A DNA stretch of 64,000 nucleotides from Strigamia acuminata (GCA_949358305.1 OX442320.1:8510259-8574258); one strand, 5' to 3'. Shown: positions 1 to 13,262, counted from the first letter of the stretch. Notes: generated by a model from the sequence alone, not told the origin. Translations and numbers: made by a program.

Positions 1-3000
1 TGGTGTAGTGATGCCTAAAAGTAAAACAATACACCAGGATTTATTAAACACTTCGTTGTTGTTGTTAATGGAATTCTTTGTGTGAATAGTATGATCGCAA
101 TCACACACTCCACAGTAAAGCCTAGTACTCATAAGCTTCCAGAGTCTAAATATTTTTACAGACTTAATTTTCCAACAGCACCATTTCAAGCGGAATGTTT
201 TATCCTCTTATTATTCAGAGTCTGATAAATTTGTGGTACTCATGAAATTGTCACCAGAAAGTTTCCGTACTCTTAAACTGTGTGAGTCATTGTTGCTTGT
301 TTTGCCACAAAACTGGCCTTTCTTTTACTGCATTACACAATTGAATTCTTGCATTTAAATGCAATGGTGCCCTCCGTTTTCTGCCTTTTCGCTGTGTTGT
401 TGGCGCCATGTTTCAACAAACAACGTGTTCAGTTGTAGTAGTTGGGTGTCTTTGTTTGCAACCGGCTGTGACCGGCTGCAAATTTTAGATGAAAAACAGG
501 GAAATTCTGGGTAAACAAAATTTATTCAGAGTCTGAAACAATTAAATTTTTCCGTGCACCATCGGCGCCGGAAACAATTCGTTTCCACTTGCAAGGGTGA
601 TTCAGAGTCTAAACAATATTGTTATGAGTACCACCCTTGGCAGGAAACTTAAGACTTTGATTCCTGTTACCATTCCAAGAACGGAATGGTGTTATGAGTA
701 CTATGCTTTAGGAGTAATAAGGCTGGAGTTTTCTCTATTCTTAAGGTCAGACAGAGTATAGCTGGCACCATTATTGGTACTTCTTGAAAATGTGCGAATG
801 GATGAAATTAGTAGACATCCATGATTTCCCGATGTAAATTTTGGACGTCAAAATAATTACTAAAGTGATAAAGTTTGAAACTATCGGAGCAATTAAACCT
901 CGAGTTTAGGTTCAGCTTTCCAACCAACAAATTGGTAAAATGGAATCGAGTCGAATGCGAAACTATTAAACTCACTGCTTCGAGGCTCCCTTATGGGATT
1001 ATTACATAAAGCATTTTTTAAAGAAAGAAATTTATAGCTAACAGTAAAGGAAAGGAAGCAATTCACTGTTTACTCTTTCAAAGGGTTAAAAATAGCTTGA
1101 AGAAACCCATTTTCCACAAATATTAATGTTTATCAAACACGAATAAATCGAACAAATTAAATGACAGATTTAATTTAAAATAAAAAAATAAAAAACTTTA
1201 TATATAAAAAAAAAAAATCAATAAAATACAAAAGAATAATTCCACGGATGCTGGAAATGGTTGCCATGGTACCACTGACAAGTATATAGGCAATCCTCCA
1301 CCCTCTCGACAAACACAAACCAAGCGTTCCTCAGCGTCAAATGACACTTAACTCTTTATGTTTCGACCTAATTTATTAAGTGGGTATTCAATTCTTTCTT
1401 CACACAACAAACAAGACAAATTTTTAAACAAATTTAACATCCCGATTGCTCAGTTTGCCAATTTTTATCCCCACCAATCAATAAACAAATTATTATCACT
1501 ACTACTATTTTCATCTAACTTTTATCCACTTTTTCCCCCTTTCCGACATAATAACTTTTGTTCAGGCCTACACCGGAAGCCCAACTCCACAGAACGCATC
1601 CTCTCACGTCTTGCAATGGTTTCTTTCTTATTTTCCCTTCCTCCATATTGGAATTGGCACTGGCGAACTGCCAAACGGTGGAGAGCACAAGGTCACAGCA
1701 GAGGACGAGCAATTTTAATGCAAAATTGTGTAAATTCTAAACAATCAAACGGGGAGATCCCCAACCCAACCCTCCACCGGAAACAAACAGCAAACACAAT
1801 CAGACTCGTTTACCCTTCTTTACATCAACCTACAATTAAGTGCACTCGACTGTGACATCGCACGAGTAAAGTACAGAAACTGCACCAGTTTTCTGCATAA
1901 AATCGAATCAATAACTCGAAATTTAAGGTTTCAATTGCGCGATTAATTAAAAACCATCGCAGTAGCTCATGTCCAAACTACACTCGAGTGCTATTGTTTC
2001 AATAATAAAACCCACAAAGCGGCGTCTGAAATCTGAAGAAGCCAATTTAACCTGTCTCGTTTTCTTTTGGTCAAAACTGAATAATAAATAAGCAACACGG
2101 CGTTCCTTTTAGGGTCGAAATGTCAGCACTCCCAGAGTTCGCTGCTAAAAAATTCTTGTAAACATGGCCGAGTGTTAGATTTGTCTTACGGGCCGACATA
2201 AAGCACTTGGTTCGATTAAATTTCGTAAAAAAAACGCATAAATCAAATAAAACGTAATATTGACGTAAGAAAGTTCCCCAAATTATTGCGAAACCCATCT
2301 ACGTAATTTAAAACGCGTGCAAAAAACTTGGCTAGTAAAATTGGACTGGGGGTCAGGTCTCGGGCTAGACCATAAGTAGAGGTCAAGCCCTCCACCTGGT
2401 ATTTTTTATTTAAAGTACTAGTAAATATTTAAATAATTGGACAAGGCCTATAGTTAACAACATTTATTGCCTAAGCTGTAATATAATTGATTTTTAATTC
2501 GCAGAAAGTGGAATTTTACTTCGATAAGTCTAGTACGACGTTTTTCGACAGCCGAGCTCATGAAATTACGTTTTATTTCTATGTTTAAATATTTAGTCAA
2601 TTTCCATATTGGCGTATTAAAAAAATGATAGTATCTAGACTATAAATGACAACAAATATGGATGATATCATCGTAAAGACCCTAAGTTTTCGAACAGACA
2701 TCAAAGGAGATTGATAAAACTGACATGTAAAACTACTGTTCGAAAACTTGGGGTTGAATAAGTACAAACTTTGCATTCTCTCGATCTTCCTGTATCGGGG
2801 AAAGGAAAATAAATAATGGAGCAAAACCCAAAATATCAACATTCGTATCGTTTGAAAAATTAGGGTCTTTACGTCTTTTTTTCCTTCTTATTTTTGTTTT
2901 TAAAGATACAAACCCCCCATCGGATGCCAGGTAGAGAAGACGAGACTTGTGACCCCGTCTCGGCGATTTTTGGAATGTTGAATTAGTGTTCATAATCCTT

Positions 3001-3907
3001 TGCCGCCTTGAATCAACAATAACATTTGGGTTAAATTTCCGATAGAAAAAAAACAAAATCTATCTCTCGATACAACGAAAATCCGCCACAATTAAAAAAA
3101 AACAAAAAAACATCGATGACGCAATGATAGTTCTGAATTATTGGTCTTTTTTGGGAAAGAAAATTGCTAAACAGCGATTAACTTTCGATCGATTGCACAC
3201 AAGTTGAAATTCAAATCGAAACTCGCACTATTTTGCTGAAATTTTGTTGTAATTCGCAGCTAGCAAGCCGAAGCCAGGCACGCGAAGAAGCCTCATGAAC
3301 CTCGTACAACTTTACCAATTAATCCCATTCCAATAACTTTCGTAACGTTATCCGAATCCATTGTGAGTGAGCGCTGTTGGATTCCTCAACCATCCGGAAA
3401 ATAAATTCCAAGCAACGCAAACATCACACTGAAAAAATGCACACAAAATACGTTCAGCCAATTAGAGAGCAAATTAGGCGTCGATTTTGTATTTATTTCC
3501 AATGAGAAACCCGTTAGAGACACTGCAGCAAAGCAAACGTCGATCGGGTTTACTAAGAGGTGGGCTTCCCAGCCAAGTAATCCCAAAAAGACAAATTTTA
3601 CGAAGATATGAAGCAAAATATTAATTGTATGAATAACACATAAGGTGGAATGAAAAAAAATTTAAAAAAAAATTAACTTCTAATATTTTGATTTAATTTT
3701 CCTTTTAGGATTATTAAATATACCACTCAAGTAACGTCTGATTAAATTTTCATATGATATTACGCCAAGATTTCAGCAAAACAAGTGATTTTCTGTAACA
3801 TATTTTCCCAAAAAAACAATTTTTACGACGACATGAAGCAAAATATAAATTGTACGAATAACAAATGATTTTCTGTATTAATTTAAATTAATAAAAATGC
3901 AACTTAC
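1..3907 (-). other. Intron of the CNG channel gene (3' end outside window)
   Basis: This stretch lies downstream (minus strand) of a good splice donor, GA|GTAAGTT at 3908/3907, that ends the large channel exon. I looked for the exons that should follow (rest of the pore, S6, C-linker, cyclic-nucleotide-binding domain) and found none, so the intron is at least 3.9 kb and the remaining exons are left of the window. The stretch contains an imperfect inverted-repeat element (113-706) and otherwise AT-rich DNA without recognisable coding sequence. Confidence 0.6.
113..706. repeat. Imperfect inverted-repeat element, about 0.6 kb
   Basis: The sequence near 115-136 (taaagcctagtactcataa) reappears as an approximate reverse complement near 682-706. 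Inside, the motif ATTCAGAGTCT(G/A)A occurs three times (about 216, 525 and 600) and GTTATGAGTAC occurs twice near the right end. This looks like a foldback or MITE-type element that has diverged. No target-site duplication was identified and the ends are approximate. Confidence 0.4.
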
Positions 3908-6900
3908 TCCCAATCGGTTTCCGGTGTGGGTAAATCTCCAATAGTTGTCAAGGTGAGAGTCGACCAATAGAGTGATCCAAGATATTTGCGAGTCAAATTA
4001 GCAAACTCTCCTTTGGGTTCCGGATAAACCCAATGGCCCTGGAATCCTTCAGCTTCAGATATCAAATAATAGAAGCATCCGAACCAATGAGCCAATAGCA
4101 AGAGCACGTGGATCAAGTTGACGACCCGCCACAGATTCGGATACAAAGTCCTCGACTCGACCATATAGTAGTAATTATACGAACGGTACACTTTGAGGAA
4201 GCGAGGAAAACGCAGCATGGGAGTGGCCTTCCACACAATCAGCTGAATAAAGTCCAACGGAAACAGACTCGCCAAATCGAAGGCAAACGCCCTTGACTTC
4301 ATGTAGTGCAGCGCCAACTTCTTCGAGTCGTACACCATGAGTCCCTGTTCGAGGTACCCGGTGCGAAACTGCAGTGCGATGTCGCACAGGAAGATGAGGT
4401 CGGTGAACGCGTCTCCGGCGTACCACATGTGGGGCGACACATGCTGCAGTTCGGGCAGCGCCTGGCGTACGATCAGCGTCCAGCAGTTGTACAAGACGCA
4501 CACGGTCAAGACGGTGAGCCAAATGAAGTAAAAATTCTCGTCCGGGTTGATGACCGTGATGGGGCCCTCGCGCTGCCGACGACGACGACGTCGGCTCGAT
4601 CCGGCTCCGCCGTCGCCACTCAGCGCTCCGTCGCCGTCCACCGTGTCTTGGGATTCGGCGATCTGTCGTGTGGAGAATCGTTTGAGAAAGGAGTCCTCGC
4701 GTTTCAGGGGCGGCTTCTTGTCTTTCACGACCGAGGCCACAGCACCGGAAATCTGCACCGTCGTGCGCAGTTTCATCCAGCGCTGGTTGCCGCGAGACCT
4801 GTTTGAGGAACGAGGTAAGTCCGCCTTCGTTAGCATTACGAACACCTAGACCGGGGGCTGCAGACGACGAAGGCGGCGGCGTCTGCACGCGCCCACTCGC
4901 CCCCGTCGCCATATACACCAGCACGCGATCGAAGAGTTAGGGACGAACCATCGGATCGCTCCACGCGCTCATCCTCACCCAGATACGGCGATGCGGACAA
5001 ACTCCACTCATTGCATTCGACTCGAGTGGTGTGCAGTGAAAAGAGGAGTGGAGTGGGCCAGCTATTTGGCGCGCAGACTCAGTCTACACTCGTTTATTGA
5101 TCCGGTCCCTTCCTAACCCTTCCAAAAATTGTGAGAAATAACCGATTAAACCTCGTGTTAAGTGCGAATGTGTACACACGGCGCACAGCTCACTTTTTCA
5201 TCATTTGCATTTGTTTGCATTTGTGTTTTCGGTCTTAAGGTTAAGGGAGATTGAATGCGGTTATTGTTACATATATTACGTATACGAACAACGACGACGA
5301 CATTGAGGTTTTGTTTTATTTATTTTTATTTGTTTTGCTTTATTTATTTTGTGGTGTGTACGGTTACGGACAACAACAAAGCATTTCTCGTCTTGTTATT
5401 CTTACCACAAAAGGATCCACGCCCAAATTAAAGAGACGGATGACTGCAGGATGAGTTGAGTTGGATTCAGTTTGTGATTCGAGTAGCACGTGGCTTTTTC
5501 TGCGCTCTAAACCCGAGCACTGACTGCCTGCTCCTTCGCATCTTCCACCGCCCTCGCCTCTCGCACCGTGTTGGGATCAACCATTTTTAGACGGATGGGA
5601 ATGTCGACCAATCGCAAATATATTATTCCAATAACATTTTTTTTAGCCATCCCTGATTTTTTGACTCCCAAAAAAAAAAAAATTAACCAAAATTTAAAAA
5701 AAAAATAAAAATAAAAATTTTTAAAATTAAATTTTAATTTTTTTTTTCATTTTCATCAAAATCAGATAATTGATGCTGCAATTGCATTGTAATCGCTTTT
5801 CGTTCTTCCTGTTTCGAATTTGCAGTAACGACTTAAACGAATTTCCTTTCTCCTCCATCTCCTAATTGTATCTCGAATCATTCACATAATTTCATTTCAT
5901 CCTGCGCGCATCAATCACAAAGCAAAAATCTGCATAATTCCAAACCACTAAAACCTCTTGTTTCTGGCGCCCTCTATGAAACAAACCATCAACTTCATTC
6001 CAGTTTCAAGGTGACCTTGAACCAAGAAAAGCAAGGACGCTTCCATCCACCAGACCACACCTACTACAAACCAAAGGGTTAACCTAAACATTTAAATCTC
6101 TGACACTCCTTTTAATATCGCCCTTACATCATTTAAATTTCCCGCCTCCTGCCCAATGGGATCCTGGCCTCCCCAAAATAACCATTCATTCCATTCTTGC
6201 ATAACTAAGGGTCAAAACATCGCTCTGCAATAATAAAGCTGATGATGACCGAAAGTCGAAATGGACGAAACGTATTAAGGTAAGGTACAAAGGGGGCAAA
6301 AGCCATGGGCTCCCTAACTCTAAAGGGCCCCTGCTTACGTAAATCCATAACAATTTTTTCACAGAGAAAAAGCGGTTTTTTGCCTATATCTAAAGATGCT
6401 ATTTTTGCGGACTTAAAACAGTGAAATTGCGGGTGGAAAGCGGCATTAAAAAACGGCATTTTGCGGACTTATTGCGGACCTATTGCGGGCTCATCCGGGA
6501 AGTTTTTGACCAAAATTTCAAGGTTTTATACGAAATTTGAAGTTTTTAAAAGGAATTTGAAGTTTATAAAGGAAATTTAAATTTGAATTTGAATTTTGGA
6601 TTACTTGTCTGGAGGGGGCCCTTTTCGCAGCCATTTTTGTGGCCCTAATTGGAGAAAAAAGTTTTAAAAAAATACGTTTAAAATTTTTTCTTGACCAAAA
6701 ATTATTGTTTTGCATTTAAGGTGCCCCGCAGTCCCATGGGCCCTTCTCCTTCGTGAACCGCGACAATCTATAAATCCACTCCTGATGCATGGGCCCCCTG
6801 GTTAGTTTATTAAACAAACAATAATAAATTATTAAATAAACCTCTGTGCGCCGAACATCCACAATGTAAATAAACAAACAAATAAATAAACAAATTTTTC

Positions 6901-7540
6901 CTCATGTACCATAGAGGGAGCCATCTGCTTTACCGACTTTAAGAATCATTTCCAACATATATATTTTTTTTTAATTTAGAAAAAAGCGTATTTTACCTGC
7001 GAGACTCACACATTACTCTCCAACCTCTAAACCAAGTCATAAACCACACGCAATCCGCAAATGGCAACTTAGCATAACCTTATCGGAAGCGTTGTAAATC
7101 CTTTATTGGTCATAAGCGTCACGATAACGACGTTATATAGACTAAAACTTGATCCCCTTTTTGCATTAAAACTCTTTCAAATCCCCTCTCATTGTCCCAA
7201 ATTGAATAACACGCAAATTACGACGTTAAAACAAAACAATTGCAGACAGAAAACAACAAACACGAGGTTTAATCTTTCATTAACCCCACGACACGCTCGT
7301 TTTCCCTACCAATATTTACCTGTCTCTCCTCGTGTTTGGAGACGGTTTAATTTCGAGTAGTGACCTCTTCTCCTCCTCATCTTCCGTTGCCAGTTGCGGA
7401 CATTTGGCTGCGGCTGCGGTGGACGATGGCCCAGAAGAGGAGCCGTGATCTACCATAATCGACTTGGACGGGTCGATGGACGAAGGCAACAAAGATGGAG
7501 GACCCGGACCGGGAGGTGTCCCTGTAGTTTCATCATCCAT
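3908..7540 (-). CDS. Cyclic nucleotide-gated channel subunit, N-terminal part (5' exons only)
   Basis: Two coding exons are proposed: 7320-7540 and 3908-4798. The first starts at an ATG (7540) and encodes a Pro/Ser-rich acidic N-terminus, ending in a good donor CAG|GTAAAT with two bases of an Arg codon. The second starts after AAACAG at 4799 and completes that codon in frame. It encodes a cytosolic KREDSFLKRFSTRQ segment, then S1 (FYFIWLTVLTVCVLYNCW), S2-S3, a basic S4 (RFPRFLKVYR), S5 and the start of the pore, STLTLTTIGDLPTPETDWE. This arrangement is that of CNG channels, plasma-membrane cation channels opened by cGMP or cAMP. The pore reads GDLPTP; as I recall the families, this is closer to CNG-beta or insect CNG-like subunits than to the GETPPP of alpha subunits. 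S6, the C-linker and the nucleotide-binding domain are outside the window. The joining of exon 1 is inferred from matching splice phase only; the channel exon itself is secure. Confidence 0.8.
4799..7319 (-). other. Intron 1 of the CNG channel gene
   Basis: About 2.5 kb between the two channel exons. The part next to the acceptor (4800-4930) is GC-rich and has an open minus-strand frame, out of phase with the channel, that begins with an ATG at about 4912. It could be a 5' UTR of an alternative transcript. The rest is AT-rich with A/T runs (5640-5760), and I see no other coding signal or clear mobile element. Confidence 0.45.
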
Positions 7541-8836
7541 TTCTACCTAAGTGGTTTTAGAAAAATAAATAAAAATTATGACAGGAAATATTAAGTTTGG
7601 AAAAATATCAATTTTCAAATTGTTTTTTTTTAAAAAAAAAAAAATATTTTTTTAAAAAAATTTTACTGAATAAATGGATGATTTGTGTGCGTTTCTGTCT
7701 GATATACCTTCGATTCGTTTTTGTTGCGCTTACACAGCAGCGCGAATGCAAAGCAGCGAAGCACGACTCGAATTACCCCATCACCGCCATACTGGCGCAG
7801 CGTGGGCTCGGAGAAACAGTCTGCACACAGTTTGTTATTCTGCACATGTCCAATTCGTATTTTGTCTTATATATCTTGACCAAATCTAGGTGATGATACC
7901 CCTATATTGCACAAGTGACTCGTCAATTCACCAGTTTAAAAAGAAATCACTCTTTCAGTGTAAATAAACCGGTGAAAAGCGTTAAATAAAATTTAAATTT
8001 AAAATACACACGAAATCAAAACATTTCAAACTTTAATTTTAATTAATCCAGGACTTGATTGGCCCTAAATTGAAGTTTTGTCACGTAAAATTGACAACAT
8101 GGAATCGACTAATTGTCAGTTAAAACCAAATTTTGTTTGACAAATGATTTGGCATTGGAAAATGACAAGATTATACTGTATTCAACATTTTGATAACATC
8201 TCATCTTGTCTTGTACACGATAACTCGAATCGATTCACTTTACTTAATTAAAAAGTTTCATTTCAATATTCTTCAATCAGATCAGGCGAAGAGAAAAGGG
8301 AGAAAAAAAGGCTGAAGCATCAATTTGATCCGTCTATTCATCCTGCACTAAAATAATCATTCATCTTGAAGCAAAGTCAAGGTTTTCAAACTCCTCAAGG
8401 AGTTTTCACTTTCTTTGTTTGGCCCAATTCCAACCAATTGGCAAAATGTCACCAGCGCGCACCTAAAAAACATCAAATTAACCCCCGAGATCCTCTAAAC
8501 AAGCACTTAATCACGTAAATCTCGCTGTTTTCTTATAATTCCAGTGGCGTAGCTAAAGCTAGAGTTAGACAGGGCAGCTGTCCCCAGGTGCAGGTCTAGC
8601 GGCTTCCGATATCAGCATCTGCAATACTCGGTGGTGTATATATTGATCCACGATAATTTAATACCATATTGCAAGGGTTGTCAAACTTTTTAACATTACG
8701 ACACGCATTGAATTTTTTTCAGTGATACTTATTGACTAGCTAAGAAAAAGCCATCTCTTCAGACGGAAGCACATTGCTTTTGCGTCTTTTTTTCTTCACT
8801 TTCGCAATTTCTTATGACTTTAATTTTTGTATCTTT

Positions 8837-9183
8837 ACCGTATTGCCTCGTTTTAAGCGGCACGCCGGTATAGCGCGGGTTTGACGAGGCTGCCGATAAA
8901 CCCCGCTTTTACCGACATGTCATTATGTCGTTTTTAGATGTCCAAAATGCAGGAAATTGGCCGACATTTCTATCGGTTTACACAAATTTTAATAATAACC
9001 TTCAGAATATCTAGAAAACTCAAATTTCAAGCCTAAATTCCAACATAATTATTCGTCCGGGCATGCTGGTTTATGCTTTGTGAAAAAAATTTTCAAAAGT
9101 TGGTAATTTCATGTACAATCGTGTTCAAAAAAACTGGACCTTCACTGTATGCTGGCATGCCGCTTAAAGCGGGGTAACACGGT
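8837..9183. mobile_element. MITE with ~32-bp TIRs (ACCGTATTGCCTCGTTTTAA)
   Basis: The left end, starting ACCGTATTGCCTCGTTTTAA and continuing GCGGCACGCC, matches the reverse complement of the right end (ACCGTGTTACCCCGCTTTAA then GCGGCATGCC) with a few mismatches over about 32 bp. The element is about 347 bp with no coding capacity. Similar termini occur near 33119 and 35395. Inside is a TGTTCAAAAAAACTGGAC motif also found at about 21112. Confidence 0.7.
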
Positions 9184-10748
9184 GAGAAAAGCACATTCAA
9201 TAAGTTTTTGTGACCTATCAAAAATCGGCTCGCGATTCATACTGTACTGGTGTAGAGTACGAAAAAGAAGGAATTCGCTATTGGGGCGGTGATCAAACGC
9301 AGGGAGAAGTTACAAAAATATTCCATTTTGGCACTGTATAACCCAACAGCTTGTTAGATACAAAATATGCAAAATCCAAATGACTGCCATAAAGGGAATT
9401 CGTGTCTGGCATTTTCCGCCTGCAGGACACGAGAGAAGTTGAAATGAATTGTGAGAGCAAATGATCATCAGATGTCACGTTCCCTGACCATGATAACACC
9501 GCCATCAGTGTCTGATGTTATCGTCGGTGCCACTTTTCAAAGGTGACCTGCACACCCTTATCAAGTTCACTCATGCTGCGATTTCAGGCGTTATGCAGGT
9601 CCATCGCAAAAGCTCGTTTTCAAAAATGAAGACAACGTTATAAAGATTTATTGGTCGAGATTAGAAATTTTATAGATATTTTTTAAAAAATTAAAAAAAA
9701 CTTGAAATTTTCACATGTTCAATTAAAAGATGAAAGGAAATAACGATTTTCATTTCCGGTTACTTGATTTGTCGCGTTTAATCAACAGTGTGACAAATAC
9801 CGCAAAACACCTTCAGACTTCATAGTTCTGCCGTGAACCAAGGATAACATGGACACGTATCCGTGTGTTATTTCCTATTGATTTGTTGTTCTGTGCGCTG
9901 ATTGGATGACAGCAATCATGTATCAGGCATTGCTTGCCAACTAAGCATGTTTGTTACCTGTTGTCATCCCAAAATACATTACGGCTATATATTATGTGGC
10001 GCCTTCGGTGGCAAAACACACTGAACATATGGATAATTCCTACCCTCAGGATTCTCATGATAAATCACACCCTTTCTGCACCTTCTGCTGCATTCAAGAA
10101 GAAATTATCAGTGCAAAGTGCAGAAAGGATACCACGACCGTCCAACCCTTTTTGGCACACGACCCAAAAATTTTTTCTAGTACCGGTAACCCAATTTTTT
10201 TTTAATTTTAATGAGTAAAAACCAAAGCCAACTTTAGGTCTTTCCCCTGGGCTTGGGAATCCCTGCTTCACTGAATGCGCCTGTCTGTTTTCTGTAAAAT
10301 AAGTGCAGTCATGCATAAGTCACTTCAATAGAAGCAAGAAAAAGAAAGTAACTGCTCCTAGTGTTTTATTCAAACGATAGCAAGTCTTATAGGTAACAAC
10401 TCCTCGTAATTCACACGGTGAAGACTCGAGGGCCATGAACAAAGACAGCATAAATTTCAGTTAGAAATGGGCTAGACCAAATGGTTCCCAAACTTTTTCT
10501 GTTCCCGGTGCACTTAATGTTTAAAAAATATGACACGTTTTGCATCATTTCCGCCAGGGAAAATCGAGATAATCGAGAGAATCGGTTTTTCAATTTAAAA
10601 TTGAACGCGCCTTATTCATTTTTTTCAAATCATGGAATTAAATTGGATACAGCCACCCTCGTTTCCGGTTCCACATTGATTTTCGCACGATATTTGTGGG
10701 CCGGCCACCATAAAAAGACTCATTCTTAATCTAAAATCATCTATACTC

Positions 10749-11166
10749 TAGTTGCAGTCAAAAAGGCACTTTACAATCTGTAGTCCCATTGGTCGAGCCA
10801 GTTTACTGGTGTAGTGATCCGAAAAAGTAGACCCAAACACCAGAATTGCATTACAATGTACAGACATTGCAATCGATTGCCTAGGCAACGACCTAAAATT
10901 CAAACTTCCAGACAAAGTAACCAATAAACATAACAAACATGAGTTTGACATTTTTATATGCATAAAACTGCATTTCAATGATGGAAATAACATTTTTTAA
11001 TAAGAAAAATCAAAATTACATCAATTAAATTAGTCATAACAATCACAAAAATAAATAAAAATCAAAACTACTTCTCCTAGTAGTAGTATACAGTCTAGAG
11101 TTAGTAGTAAACTGGCTCGACCAATGGGACTACACATTGTAAAGTGCCTTTTTGACTGCAACTAGA
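10749..11166. mobile_element. Foldback/hAT-like MITE with ~58-bp TIRs and 8-bp TSD
   Basis: The left arm, TAGTTGCAGTCAAAAAGGCA and the next ~38 bases, is nearly the perfect reverse complement of the right arm, which ends in GACTGCAACTAGA. The element is flanked on both sides by the same 8 bp, CTATACTC (10741-10748 and 11167-11174). An 8-bp duplication is what hAT-type transposases make. The interior has no transposase and is AT-rich. Confidence 0.8.
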
Positions 11167-12644
11167 CTATACTCAAAATCCTAATTCAAATTAACAAGAT
11201 AAAAAATAATATTATAAGGTTTGAATTACCTGTAAGGATGAGTTGATTCAGTTCACCTCCATTAGATAAGAAGTTTGACATATAAGCTGCTCCTTTTACA
11301 GTACAGAAAGAAGTGTCACACGAGCTGTCATTTTCAGGTCCCCTTTCCCAGCTCAGGCACAGAACCAGCACAAACAACTGTGACAAATGTCATAAACCAT
11401 TATCAGTGGGGGTTAATGGAACTCCATGCTAAAACTTGACAGTTTTATTTTTTTCAATACAAATTCACTAGAATAAGGCAATAAAAGGTAAGCTTTAAAA
11501 TCCACTGCAAATTGATCTGTAGAAATGTAGAGGAAAGATGTGCAAGTTTCAGTAATTTAATCCTAAAAGCAATTCAACTATTCAAAGGTAGGGAATTAGA
11601 AGAAGAAAAAAAATGGGAATGAGACACCCTTGCAAGAGCAGAAAGAGAGAGAGAAAACTTAAGGGACTGTGTGAAAACTTAAGAGACAAGTTGTAATTGA
11701 GTTTAAACTGAAAATCTAATGCAAAGAGGCAAACAACTCGGTCGGTTTTAAATGCTCCAAACAAATTAATTTTCGCCCGGCTTAAAAACAAAGCAGAAAA
11801 ACAATAAATCACTATAAGCACGTTAAGTAGAAAACCAATTTTGGGTCTTAAGAGCAGTTTCGAGCCCATAAAGTTTAAAACTGGGCAGTTAAGCAAGTTT
11901 TGCACTCAACTTTTGTAGCGAGAGCATAAAAGTTGCATTCCCTGAAGATCAAGGGACGGGAGAAAAAAAGCGGCGAATATTTGGCAGGAAAAGAAGAAAG
12001 TGGGATAAAAGGAACCCACTAAGCGCGAGGGGTCTCTTGCGAGTGCTAGGCACGTGCAATCCGGTTGCTCAAAAGCAGAGCAAACATTGCACCGACAACA
12101 ACCGATGCAGTGAACCTGATGCCAAGATCCTCGAGGATATACAACACTTTTGGGAGAAATAAATCTAAAGTCAATATTCATGTTGTATAGTGGAGTCAAG
12201 TTCAATTGACTGCGTGATGTCTTATTTATGGTTCTCTTGTCATTTTTGATAAAAATAATCATCTGAATTGAATTAATGCAACTGTTTCTGTTGTTTTTTC
12301 TTTCAATAGCAGCTGGTTAGAGGTTTGGTGTTGATTAATTGTGCTGGGTATGGCCAGTGTTCAGTGTGAGTATTCCTTTGGTTATATTGATTGAGACAAT
12401 CTATGCAGTCGTCTGGAAATTCAAAGTGCACGTAGAACAGCCAGTAGTGGCTTGTTGCGAGAAAACATCATAAGAAATGCATTTGTTGTTGTTGTTTTCG
12501 CGTGGATGGGTTAAAGTTTAAGTTTGGCAACACGTTTTCTTGATGTTTATCTTTTTTCACAACCCAGAATCGTCTAATTAATTGCTCTGTAACCTATTTG
12601 CCTGCTCGCACTGTGTGCTGCATAATAACTATAGACCCTGTCAA

Positions 12645-13262
12645 GCTGCAAATCAACTGCAAATGTAGTAAATGAACTATAAACCTTGCAAATCAACTAT
12701 AAATCAAGTAAGTAAACTACAAGCCCAGCAAATCAACTATAAATCAAGTAAATAAACTACAAGCCCAGCAAATCAACTATAAATTATGCAAATTTCTAGC
12801 AAATCAGCTATAAATTATGCAAATTTCTAGCAAATCAGCTATAAATTTTGTAAATTTCGAGCAAATCAGCTATAAATTTTGTAAATTTATAGTAAATCAG
12901 TTGCAAATCTAGTAAATCAACTGCAAATCTTGTAAATCGACTGCAAATCTTGTAAATCGACTGCAAATCTTGTAAATCAACTGCAAATCCAAAAAATCCA
13001 TTGCAAGTCTAGGAAATCAACTGCGAATCTAGATAATCAATTGAAAATCTAGTAAATAAATTGCATACGGTGTCTAGTAAATCATTTGCATACGGTATCT
13101 AGCAAATCAATCAAATTATGATGCAAATAACTTGAAAATCTAGCAAATCAATCAAATAATGATGCAAATAAATTGCAAATCTAGCACTTCAACCAAATTA
13201 TGATGCAAATGAATTGCAAATCTAGCAATTCAACTAAATTATGATGCAAATCTCGTTGCAAA
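12645..13262. repeat. Degenerate minisatellite, ~20-bp CAAATC-type unit
   Basis: A run of about 30 imperfect copies of a unit like AAATCAACTGCAAATCTAGT. The variants change along the array: CTATAAAT types on the left, CTGCAAATC in the middle, and longer units containing ATTATGATGCAAAT on the right. It is not interspersed with unique spacers, so it is not a CRISPR-like array. No coding function is seen. Confidence 0.8.

Noticed and set aside
1-38. GGTGTAGTGAT...ACACCAG similar to 10807-10843 inside the 10749-11166 element
   Set aside because: Similarity stops after about 38 bases and the window edge cuts the rest, so a second copy cannot be claimed.
1358-1855. 165-codon plus-strand open frame
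   Set aside because: No recognisable domain, AT-rich composition, and no splice sites or neighbours that support a gene.
2733-3056. 107-codon minus-strand open frame with a basic KIRRKKRRK stretch
   Set aside because: Considered as a downstream exon of the CNG channel, but the sequence does not match S6, C-linker or the nucleotide-binding domain.
12645-13262. Regularly spaced repeats resembling a CRISPR array
   Set aside because: The copies are contiguous and degenerate with no unique spacers, the genome is eukaryotic and there are no cas genes.
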